Positions 26,274 to 34,956 of a DNA stretch of 60,564 nucleotides are shown here, piece after piece (the first letter of the stretch is position 1; each line of letters starts with the position of its first letter). Origin of the DNA: Pseudopedobacter sp. (GTDB lineage Bacteria; Bacteroidota; Bacteroidia; Sphingobacteriales; Sphingobacteriaceae); NCBI GenBank assembly GCA_014378105.1, contig JACMOI010000124.1, positions 1 through 60,564 of the forward strand. The letters run 5' to 3'. Position numbers and translations under genes: made by a program. The notes below the pieces were generated by a model. The model made no database searches and had not been told where the DNA came from. It saw only the letters and a program-made list of their open reading frames with translations.

Positions 26274-27566
26274 CTAATACAACACTCTAAACTTAATCGT
26301 GTGTTCAATCTTCCTCAATTCTTTGAGCAAGGATTTATCATATTTGGTATCAATATCTGTAATTACATAACCAATTTTTGAGTTGGTCATTAAAAACTGA
26401 CCCACAATATTGATTTGATGTTTCGCTAAAACCTTAGTGATTTTAGACATAATCCCCGGAACATTTTTGTGAATATGAACCAAGCGGTGCGACTCAGCGA
26501 TTTTAGGTAATTGTAAATTCGGAAAATTGGCGCTCATGTGCGTAGTCCCGGTATTGATAAAATCTGCCATACGGCGGGCGATAAATGTTTTATTTGATGG
26601 GTTTGCTTTTACGCTGTCGAAAACCACCATTCCCATTTCAGTACAGATATCAAGATTTATTTTTTCTTTTGCGATGCCATAATAACCAATGGTTTTTAGC
26701 TTGATGGCACCTTTTAACTGTTCGTCTGAAATGTTTTCTCCATCACCCAAAAGTAATATGCCCACATCTTTAACATATTTTTCTTCGAAAGAAGTTTTAT
26801 GACGGATAGAAAAACCATCCTTTTTTAAAAGCGCTATACTTTCTTTAGGAACTTCGCCAATCAGCAAACAAAGTATTCTGTTTTTAGGATAAGAAATCGC
26901 CCTTGGCAAATCACTCACATATAAAAACTCATCGAAACTTGGTGCTACGTGGTCAGCTTTTTCTGCAACAGTTTTACGTTCAATATTTTCGGTAAAAGCG
27001 AAAAACTTCTTAATCATTCCTGATTCCTTCAACTGGAAATCAGAATGACCATCGCCAATACCATAAATATCACCAGATAAGGACATGTGTTTTAGCAATT
27101 TAACTTTTCCATTTTCCTGAGAAAGTGGATTTTCAGCATCGTATCCTATAATATTATCATTTTTATCAAACACAAAAGTGTTGGCGTAGATGTTTTTCTT
27201 TTTGATGTGATAAGGCGTAACAACAGGTGTAATGAACTCTTTAAATCCACCAGAAACGATTAAAACTTCATCCGCATGTTTTTTAAAGAAGAGCTTATTA
27301 CGTTGAAAAGAAGCAGAAACTTTTTTCTTCAAATGCTTAATCAATAAATCTAAATGATTTTTATTGGCATTTAAAAGTTTCACTCTTCCAGTTAAACTCT
27401 CGCCGAAAGAAAGGTTACCTTCCATTGCTTGATTGGTTAAATCTTCGATCTGCTGATAAATAGATTCGCTGTCGGGATGATTTTTTAAAGAAATTCGGGC
27501 TAATTCGTCCAACGCTTCTACTTGTGTAAAAGTGCTGTCGAAATCTATGATAAAGTGTGGTTTCAA
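26274..27566 (-). CDS. serB: Phosphoserine phosphatase fused to SerA-like substrate-binding and ACT domains
   Basis: 430 residues. Residues 1-220 are a HAD phosphatase: nucleophile Asp8 and Asp10 (IIDFDSTF), SGGF near 105-108 and GDGHSDF (171-177). Residues 228-330 resemble the first half of the SerA substrate-binding domain (LKTIGYYGIAKEKINLDICT). The NAD-binding GxGxxG domain is missing, and residues 338-430 match the SerA tail: NTGTTHMSANFPNLQLP, then the ACT domain HIHKNVPGIMSKIT ending IKFRVLY. It should dephosphorylate phosphoserine, with the ACT domain giving serine feedback. Gene symbol is by function of the N-terminal domain. Confidence 0.85.
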   Translation of the reverse strand: MKPHFIIDFDSTFTQVEALDELARISLKNHPDSESIYQQIEDLTNQAMEGNLSFGESLTGRVKLLNANKNHLDLLIKHLKKKVSASFQRNKLFFKKHADEVLIVSGGFKEFITPVVTPYHIKKKNIYANTFVFDKNDNIIGYDAENPLSQENGKVKLLKHMSLSGDIYGIGDGHSDFQLKESGMIKKFFAFTENIERKTVAEKADHVAPSFDEFLYVSDLPRAISYPKNRILCLLIGEVPKESIALLKKDGFSIRHKTSFEEKYVKDVGILLLGDGENISDEQLKGAIKLKTIGYYGIAKEKINLDICTEMGMVVFDSVKANPSNKTFIARRMADFINTGTTHMSANFPNLQLPKIAESHRLVHIHKNVPGIMSKITKVLAKHQINIVGQFLMTNSKIGYVITDIDTKYDKSLLKELRKIEHTIKFRVLY

Positions 27567-27629
27567 AGCATTTGTTTTAATGCTTTAAAATTGCACAAAT
27601 GATTGGTAAAAAGCTAAATTTTTTGAGAT

Positions 27630-28604
27630 TTAAGCGGATTTTAGACTATTTGCAATTTTGGTAATGCTTTCTTTTGCGGCGATAAATTCAATTCCAACTG
27701 CATTCTTAATTTTCTGATTGTTGAATCTACTCACCTTCGAAGCGCCTTGAACAGTGGTTTTATTCAAACCCCCTTTACTTCCAGTAAATAAATTTTTAAG
27801 CTGATTTGCTCGCCAAGCAAAATTCATCATCCATGGTTTTAAAGCTTTTTTTGGAGTAGGAATTCCAAATGCCGTGGCGGAGATTTCGAATAAATGTTTA
27901 TATAAAACATTCTCCCCATTGATAATGAATCTTTGGTTGCGGATATCGCTTTGCATCAATAAAATCATGGCTTTGGCAACGTCTTTAACATCTACCAAAC
28001 CGGCACCGCCTATGGGAAAATAGTTGATTCCTTTTCTGATGGTTTCAAATAACGAGCCAGTACCTTCAGTCCCAGCGTCTTCACCAATTATTAGCGAAGG
28101 GTTTATGATTACTGCATTTAACCCTTCACTTATTCCACGCCAAACCTCCATTTCCGCTCTGTATTTTGAAACAGCATAACCCTCGTGTTTTTCAAAACCT
28201 TCCCAGAAAAATGTTTCATCTACTAATTCATCGCCTTTTGCATCGGCTAAAGTGGCAATAGAACTTACATGAATTAATTTTTCAATACTTTTTTCTAAGC
28301 ACAAATTCACCACATTGGCAGTTCCTTCTGCATTTACTTCTAATAGTCTGTTTTTTAACGAGGGATTAAAAGAAACTAAAGCCGCACAATGGTAAACTTT
28401 TGTAATTCCTTCAAATGCCTCCTCTAAATCAGAAAAATCTAAAATATCAGCATTTAGCCATTCAATCTGATTTTGAAAAGAAGTTAATTTGGTTGGAATG
28501 TGAGAGTTTTCTCTTTTGATACATCTGATTTTATTTTCTACCGCTAAAAGCTGAACTACTAATTCTGCTCCTAAAAATCCGGTTGCTCCTGTAACTAAAA
28601 TCAT
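27630..28604 (-). CDS. NAD-dependent epimerase/dehydratase family protein
   Basis: 324 residues, extended SDR. The cofactor motif GATGFLGAELV is at 5-15, the VYHCAALVSF segment follows near 69, and the active-site Tyr-x-x-x-Lys is GYAVSKYRAE near 156-165. It resembles dihydroflavonol-reductase-like proteins; the substrate is unknown. It precedes the phosphatase gene on the same strand with a 63-base gap, so cotranscription is possible. Confidence 0.9.
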   Translation of the reverse strand: MILVTGATGFLGAELVVQLLAVENKIRCIKRENSHIPTKLTSFQNQIEWLNADILDFSDLEEAFEGITKVYHCAALVSFNPSLKNRLLEVNAEGTANVVNLCLEKSIEKLIHVSSIATLADAKGDELVDETFFWEGFEKHEGYAVSKYRAEMEVWRGISEGLNAVIINPSLIIGEDAGTEGTGSLFETIRKGINYFPIGGAGLVDVKDVAKAMILLMQSDIRNQRFIINGENVLYKHLFEISATAFGIPTPKKALKPWMMNFAWRANQLKNLFTGSKGGLNKTTVQGASKVSRFNNQKIKNAVGIEFIAAKESITKIANSLKSA

Positions 28605-28752
28605 TTTAATGTTTGTTTCGCTGTAAAACTATTATTAAAAAATACAATTCAATAGATATTTTTAATGCTATAACGCAGCTTTTACAATTCAGTTCTATTT
28701 TTAACTTTCATTTTAGCAGAAAAAATGGATATTTGATAGAATTGTTTAAACT

Positions 28753-29934
28753 ATGTCTTTAGCTGATTTCTTCTCGTCCGTTGATATTTCAAAAATTACC
28801 CCCAAGGAAGGTTATTATTCTAGTCATTTAGGAATAAAAACAACTTTCTTTCAGGAGGCCTTTCCGGATTTAGATGAGGGAGGATTTGATATTGCCATTT
28901 TTGGTGTTTTGGATGATAGAGGTGCCGTTAATAATCAAGGCTGCTCTTTGGGTCCGGATTATATCCGCGAAAAGCTATACAGTTTAAATGAAGGTTCTTT
29001 CAAATCTAAAATTGTTGATTTAGGAAATATTAAACCTGGAGAAAAAGTTTCGGATACCTATATCGCCGTTAAAATGGTGATAAGTGAGCTTATTAAGAAG
29101 AATATTTGCCCCATTATTTTAGGAGGCGGGCAAGATTTAACCTATGCCCAATATATGGCTTACGAAGAGTTGGAGCAGAAAGTTGATTTGGTGATTATTG
29201 ATTCTCATTTTGATTTAGATGAATCTGCTGAGGACACTATTGCTACAAATTCAATCTCCTACCTCAACAAAATATTCTTACATCAGCCTAACTATCTATT
29301 TAATTTCTCTAATCTGGGTTATCAAACTTATTTTGTAAATCAAGATAGTTTAAGAGTGATGGATAAGCTGTTTTTTGATGCGCAACGTTTAGGTGAAATT
29401 AGTGGAGCAGTTCATATTGCCGAACCGGTAATTCGGAATGCAGATATGATTAGTTTTGATATTTCGAGTATCAGAGCATCAGATGCGATGGCTAACTCAA
29501 ACGCTGGTCCAAATGGATTTTATGGTGAAGAAGCCTGTCAAATGGCCAGATATGCAGGCTATAGTGATAAATTAACTTCTATTGGTTTTTACGAGTTTAA
29601 TCCGGCTTACGACCAAAACGGACAAACAGCAATGCTGATGGCTCAAATGATTTGGTGCTTTTTTGATGGTTTTTATAGTCGTAAAAAAGATATTCCGCTA
29701 CAGCCAAAATCAGATTATGTGATTTACAGAACCAGTTTAAAGGAAGAAGCACATGAACTGGTATTTATAAAAAGTAAAAAAACCGACAGGTGGTGGATGC
29801 AGGTTCCATACCCCACATTGGGATCTAAGAATGAACGTTTTCATTTAGTGCCTTGTCTATACGATGATTATCAACTGGCAGTTGCTGGCGAAATGCCCGA
29901 TTTATGGTGGCGGACCTACCAAAAACTAAATTAA
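28753..29934 (+). CDS. Arginase-fold protein (formimidoylglutamase-like) with altered metal motifs
   Basis: 393 residues, longer than typical ureohydrolases. The arginase fold is visible: GCSLGPDYIREKL near 64, GGGQDL (124-129) where active enzymes have GGDHS, DSHFDLDES (150-158) for DAHxD, and SFDISSIRASDAM for the SxDxDxxDP block. Several Mn ligands are therefore changed, in particular the His of GGDHS to Gln. Bacteroidota relatives are usually named formimidoylglutamase (HutG), but no hut genes are here, so the activity is unproven. The next gene starts two bases after the stop. Confidence 0.8.
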   Translation: MSLADFFSSVDISKITPKEGYYSSHLGIKTTFFQEAFPDLDEGGFDIAIFGVLDDRGAVNNQGCSLGPDYIREKLYSLNEGSFKSKIVDLGNIKPGEKVSDTYIAVKMVISELIKKNICPIILGGGQDLTYAQYMAYEELEQKVDLVIIDSHFDLDESAEDTIATNSISYLNKIFLHQPNYLFNFSNLGYQTYFVNQDSLRVMDKLFFDAQRLGEISGAVHIAEPVIRNADMISFDISSIRASDAMANSNAGPNGFYGEEACQMARYAGYSDKLTSIGFYEFNPAYDQNGQTAMLMAQMIWCFFDGFYSRKKDIPLQPKSDYVIYRTSLKEEAHELVFIKSKKTDRWWMQVPYPTLGSKNERFHLVPCLYDDYQLAVAGEMPDLWWRTYQKLN

Positions 29935-29935
29935 A

Positions 29936-31075
29936 ATGAGGAAGAAATTTTTAATAACCTTACTGTCTTTAGCACCAATATTCGCATTTGCTCAATCTAA
30001 TTTTCACCTTAAAGGAGAGGTTAAAAACCTTTCAACGGATAAGAATATTTATTTAATTCATATCGTAGATCAGGTGCAAAAATTGGATTCAGCAGTCGTT
30101 AAAAACGGAAAATTTGAATTTAATATTAAGGTTTCTTCTCCAACTTTTGCGGCACTGTTGTTAGATCAAAGTGGTACGGATCTTACCAACAGAGATTCGC
30201 CAAAAGATATTTTCCGTTTTTTTATAGATGCTGGTAATGCGACCTTGATTGCAAAAGATTCTATTGCGAAAGCAAAGGTTACCGGTCTACCTATTTTTCA
30301 AGAGCATGAAGATCTTTTATCGGCTTTAAAACCTATTGAACAAAAGTTGGTAGACCTGAACAAAGAGTTTAACCAGCTTTCTCCAGATCAAATGAAGAAA
30401 GAAAATTTGGTCAAAACATTTCAAGATAGATATGAAGCTTTGATGGAGATCAGGAAAACAACAATGGTTGATTTTATAAAATCTCATCCCAATTCTTACG
30501 TAAGTTTATATACTTTAAATGGCGATTTAGCGGTGGACAATATGAACACCAGTTTGGTTGAAGCTGGTTATAAGGGTTTGTCGGCCCATTTAAAGGAAAA
30601 TCCATTAGCAATTTATATTTCTCAAAAATTGGAAAAAGCTAAAACTTTAGATTTTGGTCAAGTAGCGCCAGATTTTGAAGAAAAAACTGCTGAACAAATT
30701 CCAATTAAATTATCAAGCTTTAAAGGACAATATGTGTTGGTTGATTTTTGGGCTTCATGGTGTGGACCATGCCGTCAAGAAAACCCAAATGTTTTAAGAG
30801 CATACGAAACTTTTAAAGATAAAAACTTCACCATTTTTGGAGTTTCTATCGACGAAAATTCTGCCAACTGGACTAAAGCTGTAAAAGCCGACGGATTGGT
30901 TTGGACACAAATTTTAGATAGGACACAAATTATTGCCGCAACTTATGGAGTTGTTTCTATTCCAAGAAATTTTCTGCTAGACCCTGAAGGGAAAATCATT
31001 GCCAAGAATTTAAGAGGCCCAGAATTGATTGATAAATTAAAGGAAGTTTTAAAAGATCAAAAATCTAAAAATTAG
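29936..31075 (+). CDS. TlpA-family thiol-disulfide reductase with DUF4369-like N-terminus
   Basis: 379 residues. A signal peptide runs to about LAPIFAFAQS (20). Residues 22-120 form a beta-rich DUF4369-like domain (FHLKGEVKNLSTDKNIYLIH), and residues 230-375 form the thioredoxin fold with the redox motif WASWCGPCRQE near 260 and the cis-Pro in VVSIPRNFLLDP. It is a periplasmic reductase, either for cytochrome c maturation or for oxidised proteins. It follows the arginase-fold gene by one base and probably shares its transcript. Confidence 0.92.
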   Translation: MRKKFLITLLSLAPIFAFAQSNFHLKGEVKNLSTDKNIYLIHIVDQVQKLDSAVVKNGKFEFNIKVSSPTFAALLLDQSGTDLTNRDSPKDIFRFFIDAGNATLIAKDSIAKAKVTGLPIFQEHEDLLSALKPIEQKLVDLNKEFNQLSPDQMKKENLVKTFQDRYEALMEIRKTTMVDFIKSHPNSYVSLYTLNGDLAVDNMNTSLVEAGYKGLSAHLKENPLAIYISQKLEKAKTLDFGQVAPDFEEKTAEQIPIKLSSFKGQYVLVDFWASWCGPCRQENPNVLRAYETFKDKNFTIFGVSIDENSANWTKAVKADGLVWTQILDRTQIIAATYGVVSIPRNFLLDPEGKIIAKNLRGPELIDKLKEVLKDQKSKN

Positions 31076-31785
31076 TTTTTGATAAAAAAACCGACAATTG
31101 TAAAAGCTAAACCAGCGACAGAAATCCAAAAAGCCGAGCGGCCAAAAATAAATCCTAAAACTAAACCCAATACTATTAGAATTCCTCCTCCAAGCATTAA
31201 ACTTTTTCCTTTTTGAGATATTTTTAATGTTTTGGCATCTTTTCCTTTAGTGTTATTTTCTTTTTGTATAGCTGGTTTTTTTTCAACAAGTGGAGCAGTT
31301 GTTGATTCTTTCAACTCTTCACGCTGTGGCGATGATTTAATTTGCGAATGAGGGATGTTTCCTCCTTTTACTTTCTTGTTCGGAGGAATTTTTAAAGCGT
31401 CATTTAACTTAGTTGCCGATTCTATATCAGTGTTTTTATTTAAAGCATTTTTTGAGTTGAACTGAATGGTTTTTGTGATAGTATTTTTAATAGCATAAGC
31501 TTTAGTAGTGGATTCTGTTTTTATTTCAGAAGTAGTTGTTGATGCGACTTTATCTTTGTTTTGATTGAAATAAGTGTTAGACTCGTTATAATAAACAGGT
31601 TCACTTTTTTCTTGCATTTGCAAGGTCATGTCAACGTTTTTTACACGCTCTGTAAAAGGCATGGTATTTTTAGCCAGAATAATCTTATCAGGATTTATTT
31701 TAATCCATTCAAAGTTTTGTCTGGCGCAAGAGATCATTAATAATAATGATAAAATTCCTAAGCTATATTTTTTTAAAGTGTTCAT
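31072..31785 (-). CDS. Hypothetical lipoprotein with C-terminal membrane segments
   Basis: 237 residues. A lipoprotein signal ends at LLLMISCARQ (Cys20). The middle, about 60-185, is low-complexity, rich in Lys, Thr, Asn and Ser, with no recognisable domain. Two closely spaced hydrophobic segments (LMLGGGILIVLGLVLGFIFG and FWISVAGLAFTIVGFFI) end the protein. Such a layout suits a small envelope protein of unknown function. Its end overlaps the convergent TlpA gene by four bases. Confidence 0.7.
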   Translation of the reverse strand: MNTLKKYSLGILSLLLMISCARQNFEWIKINPDKIILAKNTMPFTERVKNVDMTLQMQEKSEPVYYNESNTYFNQNKDKVASTTTSEIKTESTTKAYAIKNTITKTIQFNSKNALNKNTDIESATKLNDALKIPPNKKVKGGNIPHSQIKSSPQREELKESTTAPLVEKKPAIQKENNTKGKDAKTLKISQKGKSLMLGGGILIVLGLVLGFIFGRSAFWISVAGLAFTIVGFFIKN

Positions 31786-31959
31786 TGTTGGTTAATCTGT
31801 AAAGAGAACATCGTACCAGACAAATTTTCAAAACAATATTTCTTCAAAATATTTGAAATGAGCTGTTATTTGATGCAAAATCAATACAAAAATTAGTCAT
31901 TCATTGTATTTTCGAATAGCTAATACAGTAGATTTCAGAGTATTAAATTACCCAAAAAT

Positions 31960-33234
31960 CTACAATAAGTCAAATCCGATATCTTTTCTGAAGGTGGCTC
32001 CGTCGTAATAAACCCTTCCTGCATCGGCAGTTGCCTGCTGCAAAGCCGAGAAAAGATCGTCCTGTAAAGTAGTAACTGCTAAAACTCTGCCGCCATTCGT
32101 TTTTATCATTCCATTTTCTAAATCAGTGCCCGCATGAAAAACTAAGCTTTCTTTAACATTTTCCAATCCGCTAACACCTTTTCCTTTAATATAATCGCCT
32201 GGATAACCGGCCGAAACCAACATTACTGTGGCGGCTACTTTCGATGATATTTTTAAAGTATGATCTTTTAATTTTTCATCAGCGACAGCTTTTAAAAGCT
32301 CCACAAAATCATTCTCTATTCTTGGTAAAACGCTTTCTGTTTCTGGGTCGCCCATACGGCAATTGTACTCGATCACGTTGGGTGTTCCATTGGTATTCAT
32401 CAAACCAATAAAAATAAAACCCTTGTAATGGATGCCTTCTTTTTGTAACCCCTTGATGGTTGGGATAACCACTTGCTCCTCCACTCTCTTCAAAAAAGCA
32501 TTATCAGCAAAAGGAACGGGAGAAACCGAACCCATTCCGCCTGTATTTAAACCTGTATCACCCTCGCCAATTTTTTTATAATCTTTGGCTGATGGTAAAA
32601 TCAAGTAATCTTTTCCATCCGTCAATACAAAAACGGATAGCTCTATTCCAGTTAAAAACTCCTCGATTACTACTTTTTCACTAGCCTCGCCAAATTTTGA
32701 TTCGGCTAACATCAATCTTAATTCTTCTTGCGCCTCCACTAATGTGGTGCAAATTAACACGCCTTTTCCTGCTGCTAAACCATCAGCTTTTAGCACAACG
32801 GGCATCGGGTGATGCTTTAAATAAGTTAATCCTTCGCGTAAAGTTTCTAAAGTGAAAGTGTGTGAAGCAGCAGTTGGAATGCCATACTTTTCCATAAATA
32901 CTTTGGAGAAATCTTTACTTCCTTCTAATTGTGCACCATCTTTTTTAGGACCAATTATAGGAATAGATTTTAATTCTTCGTGAGCTAAAAAATAATCATG
33001 AATCCCTTTTACCAAAGGCTCCTCTGGTCCAACTAAAATTAAATTAACATCGTTTTTTAAAACAAAATCAGCAATTCCTTCAAAATCAGTCACTTTTAAC
33101 GATACATTTTTTCCGTAAGCGCCAGTTCCAGCATTTCCTGGAGCTATAAACAAGTTTTTACATAAAGGACTTTGGGAAATTTTCCAAGCAAAAGTACTTT
33201 CTCTGCCGCCAGAACCAAGGATGAGGATATTCAT
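31960..33234 (-). CDS. purD: Phosphoribosylamine-glycine ligase
   Basis: 424 residues, the usual length. It ligates glycine to phosphoribosylamine using ATP in purine synthesis. Motifs are LILGSGGRE at the start, VVGPEEPL-like LILVGPEEPLVKG, LKADGLAAGKGV in the ATP-grasp, GEGDTGLNTGGMGSVSP, and EYNCRMGDPETE. It stands alone with no other pur genes near. Confidence 0.97.
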   Translation of the reverse strand: MNILILGSGGRESTFAWKISQSPLCKNLFIAPGNAGTGAYGKNVSLKVTDFEGIADFVLKNDVNLILVGPEEPLVKGIHDYFLAHEELKSIPIIGPKKDGAQLEGSKDFSKVFMEKYGIPTAASHTFTLETLREGLTYLKHHPMPVVLKADGLAAGKGVLICTTLVEAQEELRLMLAESKFGEASEKVVIEEFLTGIELSVFVLTDGKDYLILPSAKDYKKIGEGDTGLNTGGMGSVSPVPFADNAFLKRVEEQVVIPTIKGLQKEGIHYKGFIFIGLMNTNGTPNVIEYNCRMGDPETESVLPRIENDFVELLKAVADEKLKDHTLKISSKVAATVMLVSAGYPGDYIKGKGVSGLENVKESLVFHAGTDLENGMIKTNGGRVLAVTTLQDDLFSALQQATADAGRVYYDGATFRKDIGFDLL

Positions 33235-33416
33235 GCCTCAAAAATAGGATAAGTCTTTTACTTGAGCAGATTAAATATGAAATAAGCTTTTTCTTTTTTT
33301 GAAAAGCTAGGTTATTGCTAAAAACTTCCGATAGTCTGGCTGTATTTACAAGTACTCTTGCCTTTCAGACTTTTCATCTCATCCGGTTTATTTAATAAAA
33401 ACCAACACAACCAAAA

Positions 33417-33451
33417 AAACGCTGACAGGATTCTAAATTCTGTCAGCGTTT
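33417..33451 (-). terminator. Rho-independent terminator of the M28 peptidase gene
   Basis: AAACGCTGACAG (33417-33428) pairs perfectly with CTGTCAGCGTTT (33440-33451), a 12-bp stem. A run of A to its left gives a T run on the minus strand, so it terminates the peptidase gene that ends at 33479. Confidence 0.88.
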
Positions 33452-33478
33452 AAGTCGATGTTGACTAAAAAAATTAGC

Positions 33479-34828
33479 TTATCTCACCGGTTTCGGGAAA
33501 ACAATAGAACTTTCGTGACCTTCAGCATCTACAGATTGTACGGCGAAAAAGTAATTGTCTTTAGAATAAGGTATGGTAACCGTGGTATCTGTCACGTAAA
33601 TTTTCTTCTCCCAAAATGGAGAGGTGGTTTCACGCATCAGGATATAGTAACCTGCTGGTTTAGCGCTTTTAGGCGCTTCCCATTTTAAGGTGGTGTTGTT
33701 GGTTAAATCTGAAGTAACGACACCTACATTTTGAGGCTCGGCGGGTGCTTTGGCAATATTTGCTAAAACAGAAAGATTCATTCTACAAACCTTTTGGATA
33801 TAGGTATAATCTGCAAAATCGGGCATATCGCCAAAATCTCTTCCGTTTTCGTTTCTTACATTTTGGTGTTGACGGTCAAAATTCTCATTCATTTCTGTAA
33901 AACGAACTGCAGCAAAACCTTCTTGAGAGAAAGCAGTATGGTCTCCACCACGTAGGTAACGGTCTCTTCTGTAAATTAATTTCACATCTAATTGGTCTAC
34001 ATAACGCTCTGAAACTTCTTTAACATATCTTGCAAATTCACGGGCAGGACTATCGTTTTCGCCGCCAACAGCTATTCTTAAACCGGCTTCTTGCTTGGTT
34101 TCGTTAACCGGAACACCTTCGCTAAAAACTCTAACTGAGCGGTTATCTTTTAAATTAGTTTCTGCTCCATAAGTGTTTCCAACAATATCATTGGTAATCA
34201 TGGCAACAACATTCCAGCCCTCAGCCTTTGCCTTTTTAGCTAAATGAGTAGCACCATATAATCCTTGCTCTTCGCCAACTGCTGCAACAAAAATGATGGT
34301 TGCGCTATATTTTTGTTTACTCATTACTCTTGCCAATTCCATAGAAACTGCAGTTCCAGAGGCGTCATCAACTGCGCCAGGAGCTTTCGAATTGGCATCA
34401 TTAGCCTCTGATGCTCTTGAATCGTAATGACCAGAAACAATGAAAATCCGATTGTCTGTGGGATCAGTGCCCGGTAAAGTGGCAATCACATTTTTTAAGA
34501 TGGCATCTTGTGGAACTCTTCTTCCATCTGCTGGTTGAACAAATGTATCAAAAGCTACTTTCAAGCGCCCACCGCTTTCTTTGCTGTATTTTTCAAATTC
34601 GCTTTTAATCCAATTTCGGGCAGCGCCAATTCCTGTAGTGTTACTAAGGGTATCGCTTAAAGTATGTCGGGTTTCAAAACTTACCAGTTTTCTTACCGTT
34701 GCTTCCACATTTTTAGCAGACACTTCTTCGACCATTTTTTTGATTTCAGGATCTTGTTTTACAATAGTAGTTTGCGCTGATGCATCAGCAAAAATGAAAA
34801 GTAGAATAAAGAATTTAAGATATTTCAT
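33479..34828 (-). CDS. Exported M28-family metallopeptidase
   Basis: 449 residues with a signal peptide to about FADASAQ (19). The two-zinc aminopeptidase motifs are present: VSGHYDSR, PGAVDDASGT, the general base in AVGEEQGLYGA, and GGDHTAFSQEGFAAVRFTE late in the domain. A C-terminal fibronectin-III-like domain follows (LKWEAPKSAKPAGYYILMR). It probably trims peptides in the periplasm or at the surface. It is divergent from a second, distantly related M28 gene across a 128-base region. Confidence 0.9.
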   Translation of the reverse strand: MKYLKFFILLFIFADASAQTTIVKQDPEIKKMVEEVSAKNVEATVRKLVSFETRHTLSDTLSNTTGIGAARNWIKSEFEKYSKESGGRLKVAFDTFVQPADGRRVPQDAILKNVIATLPGTDPTDNRIFIVSGHYDSRASEANDANSKAPGAVDDASGTAVSMELARVMSKQKYSATIIFVAAVGEEQGLYGATHLAKKAKAEGWNVVAMITNDIVGNTYGAETNLKDNRSVRVFSEGVPVNETKQEAGLRIAVGGENDSPAREFARYVKEVSERYVDQLDVKLIYRRDRYLRGGDHTAFSQEGFAAVRFTEMNENFDRQHQNVRNENGRDFGDMPDFADYTYIQKVCRMNLSVLANIAKAPAEPQNVGVVTSDLTNNTTLKWEAPKSAKPAGYYILMRETTSPFWEKKIYVTDTTVTIPYSKDNYFFAVQSVDAEGHESSIVFPKPVR

Positions 34829-34956
34829 GTTTGGAATTTGTTAAAGCTACAATTTGTAAAATTATAACTAAAATACAGGTAACAAGTTTGTTAAAATTTA
34901 ATTGTACAAATTGATTTTCAAATGAATACATTAGATATTCATCAAAAACCATTAAC

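Noticed and set aside
33458..33688. Plus-strand open frame of 76 codons
   Set aside because: It lies across a terminator and antisense to the M28 peptidase; it is a shadow.
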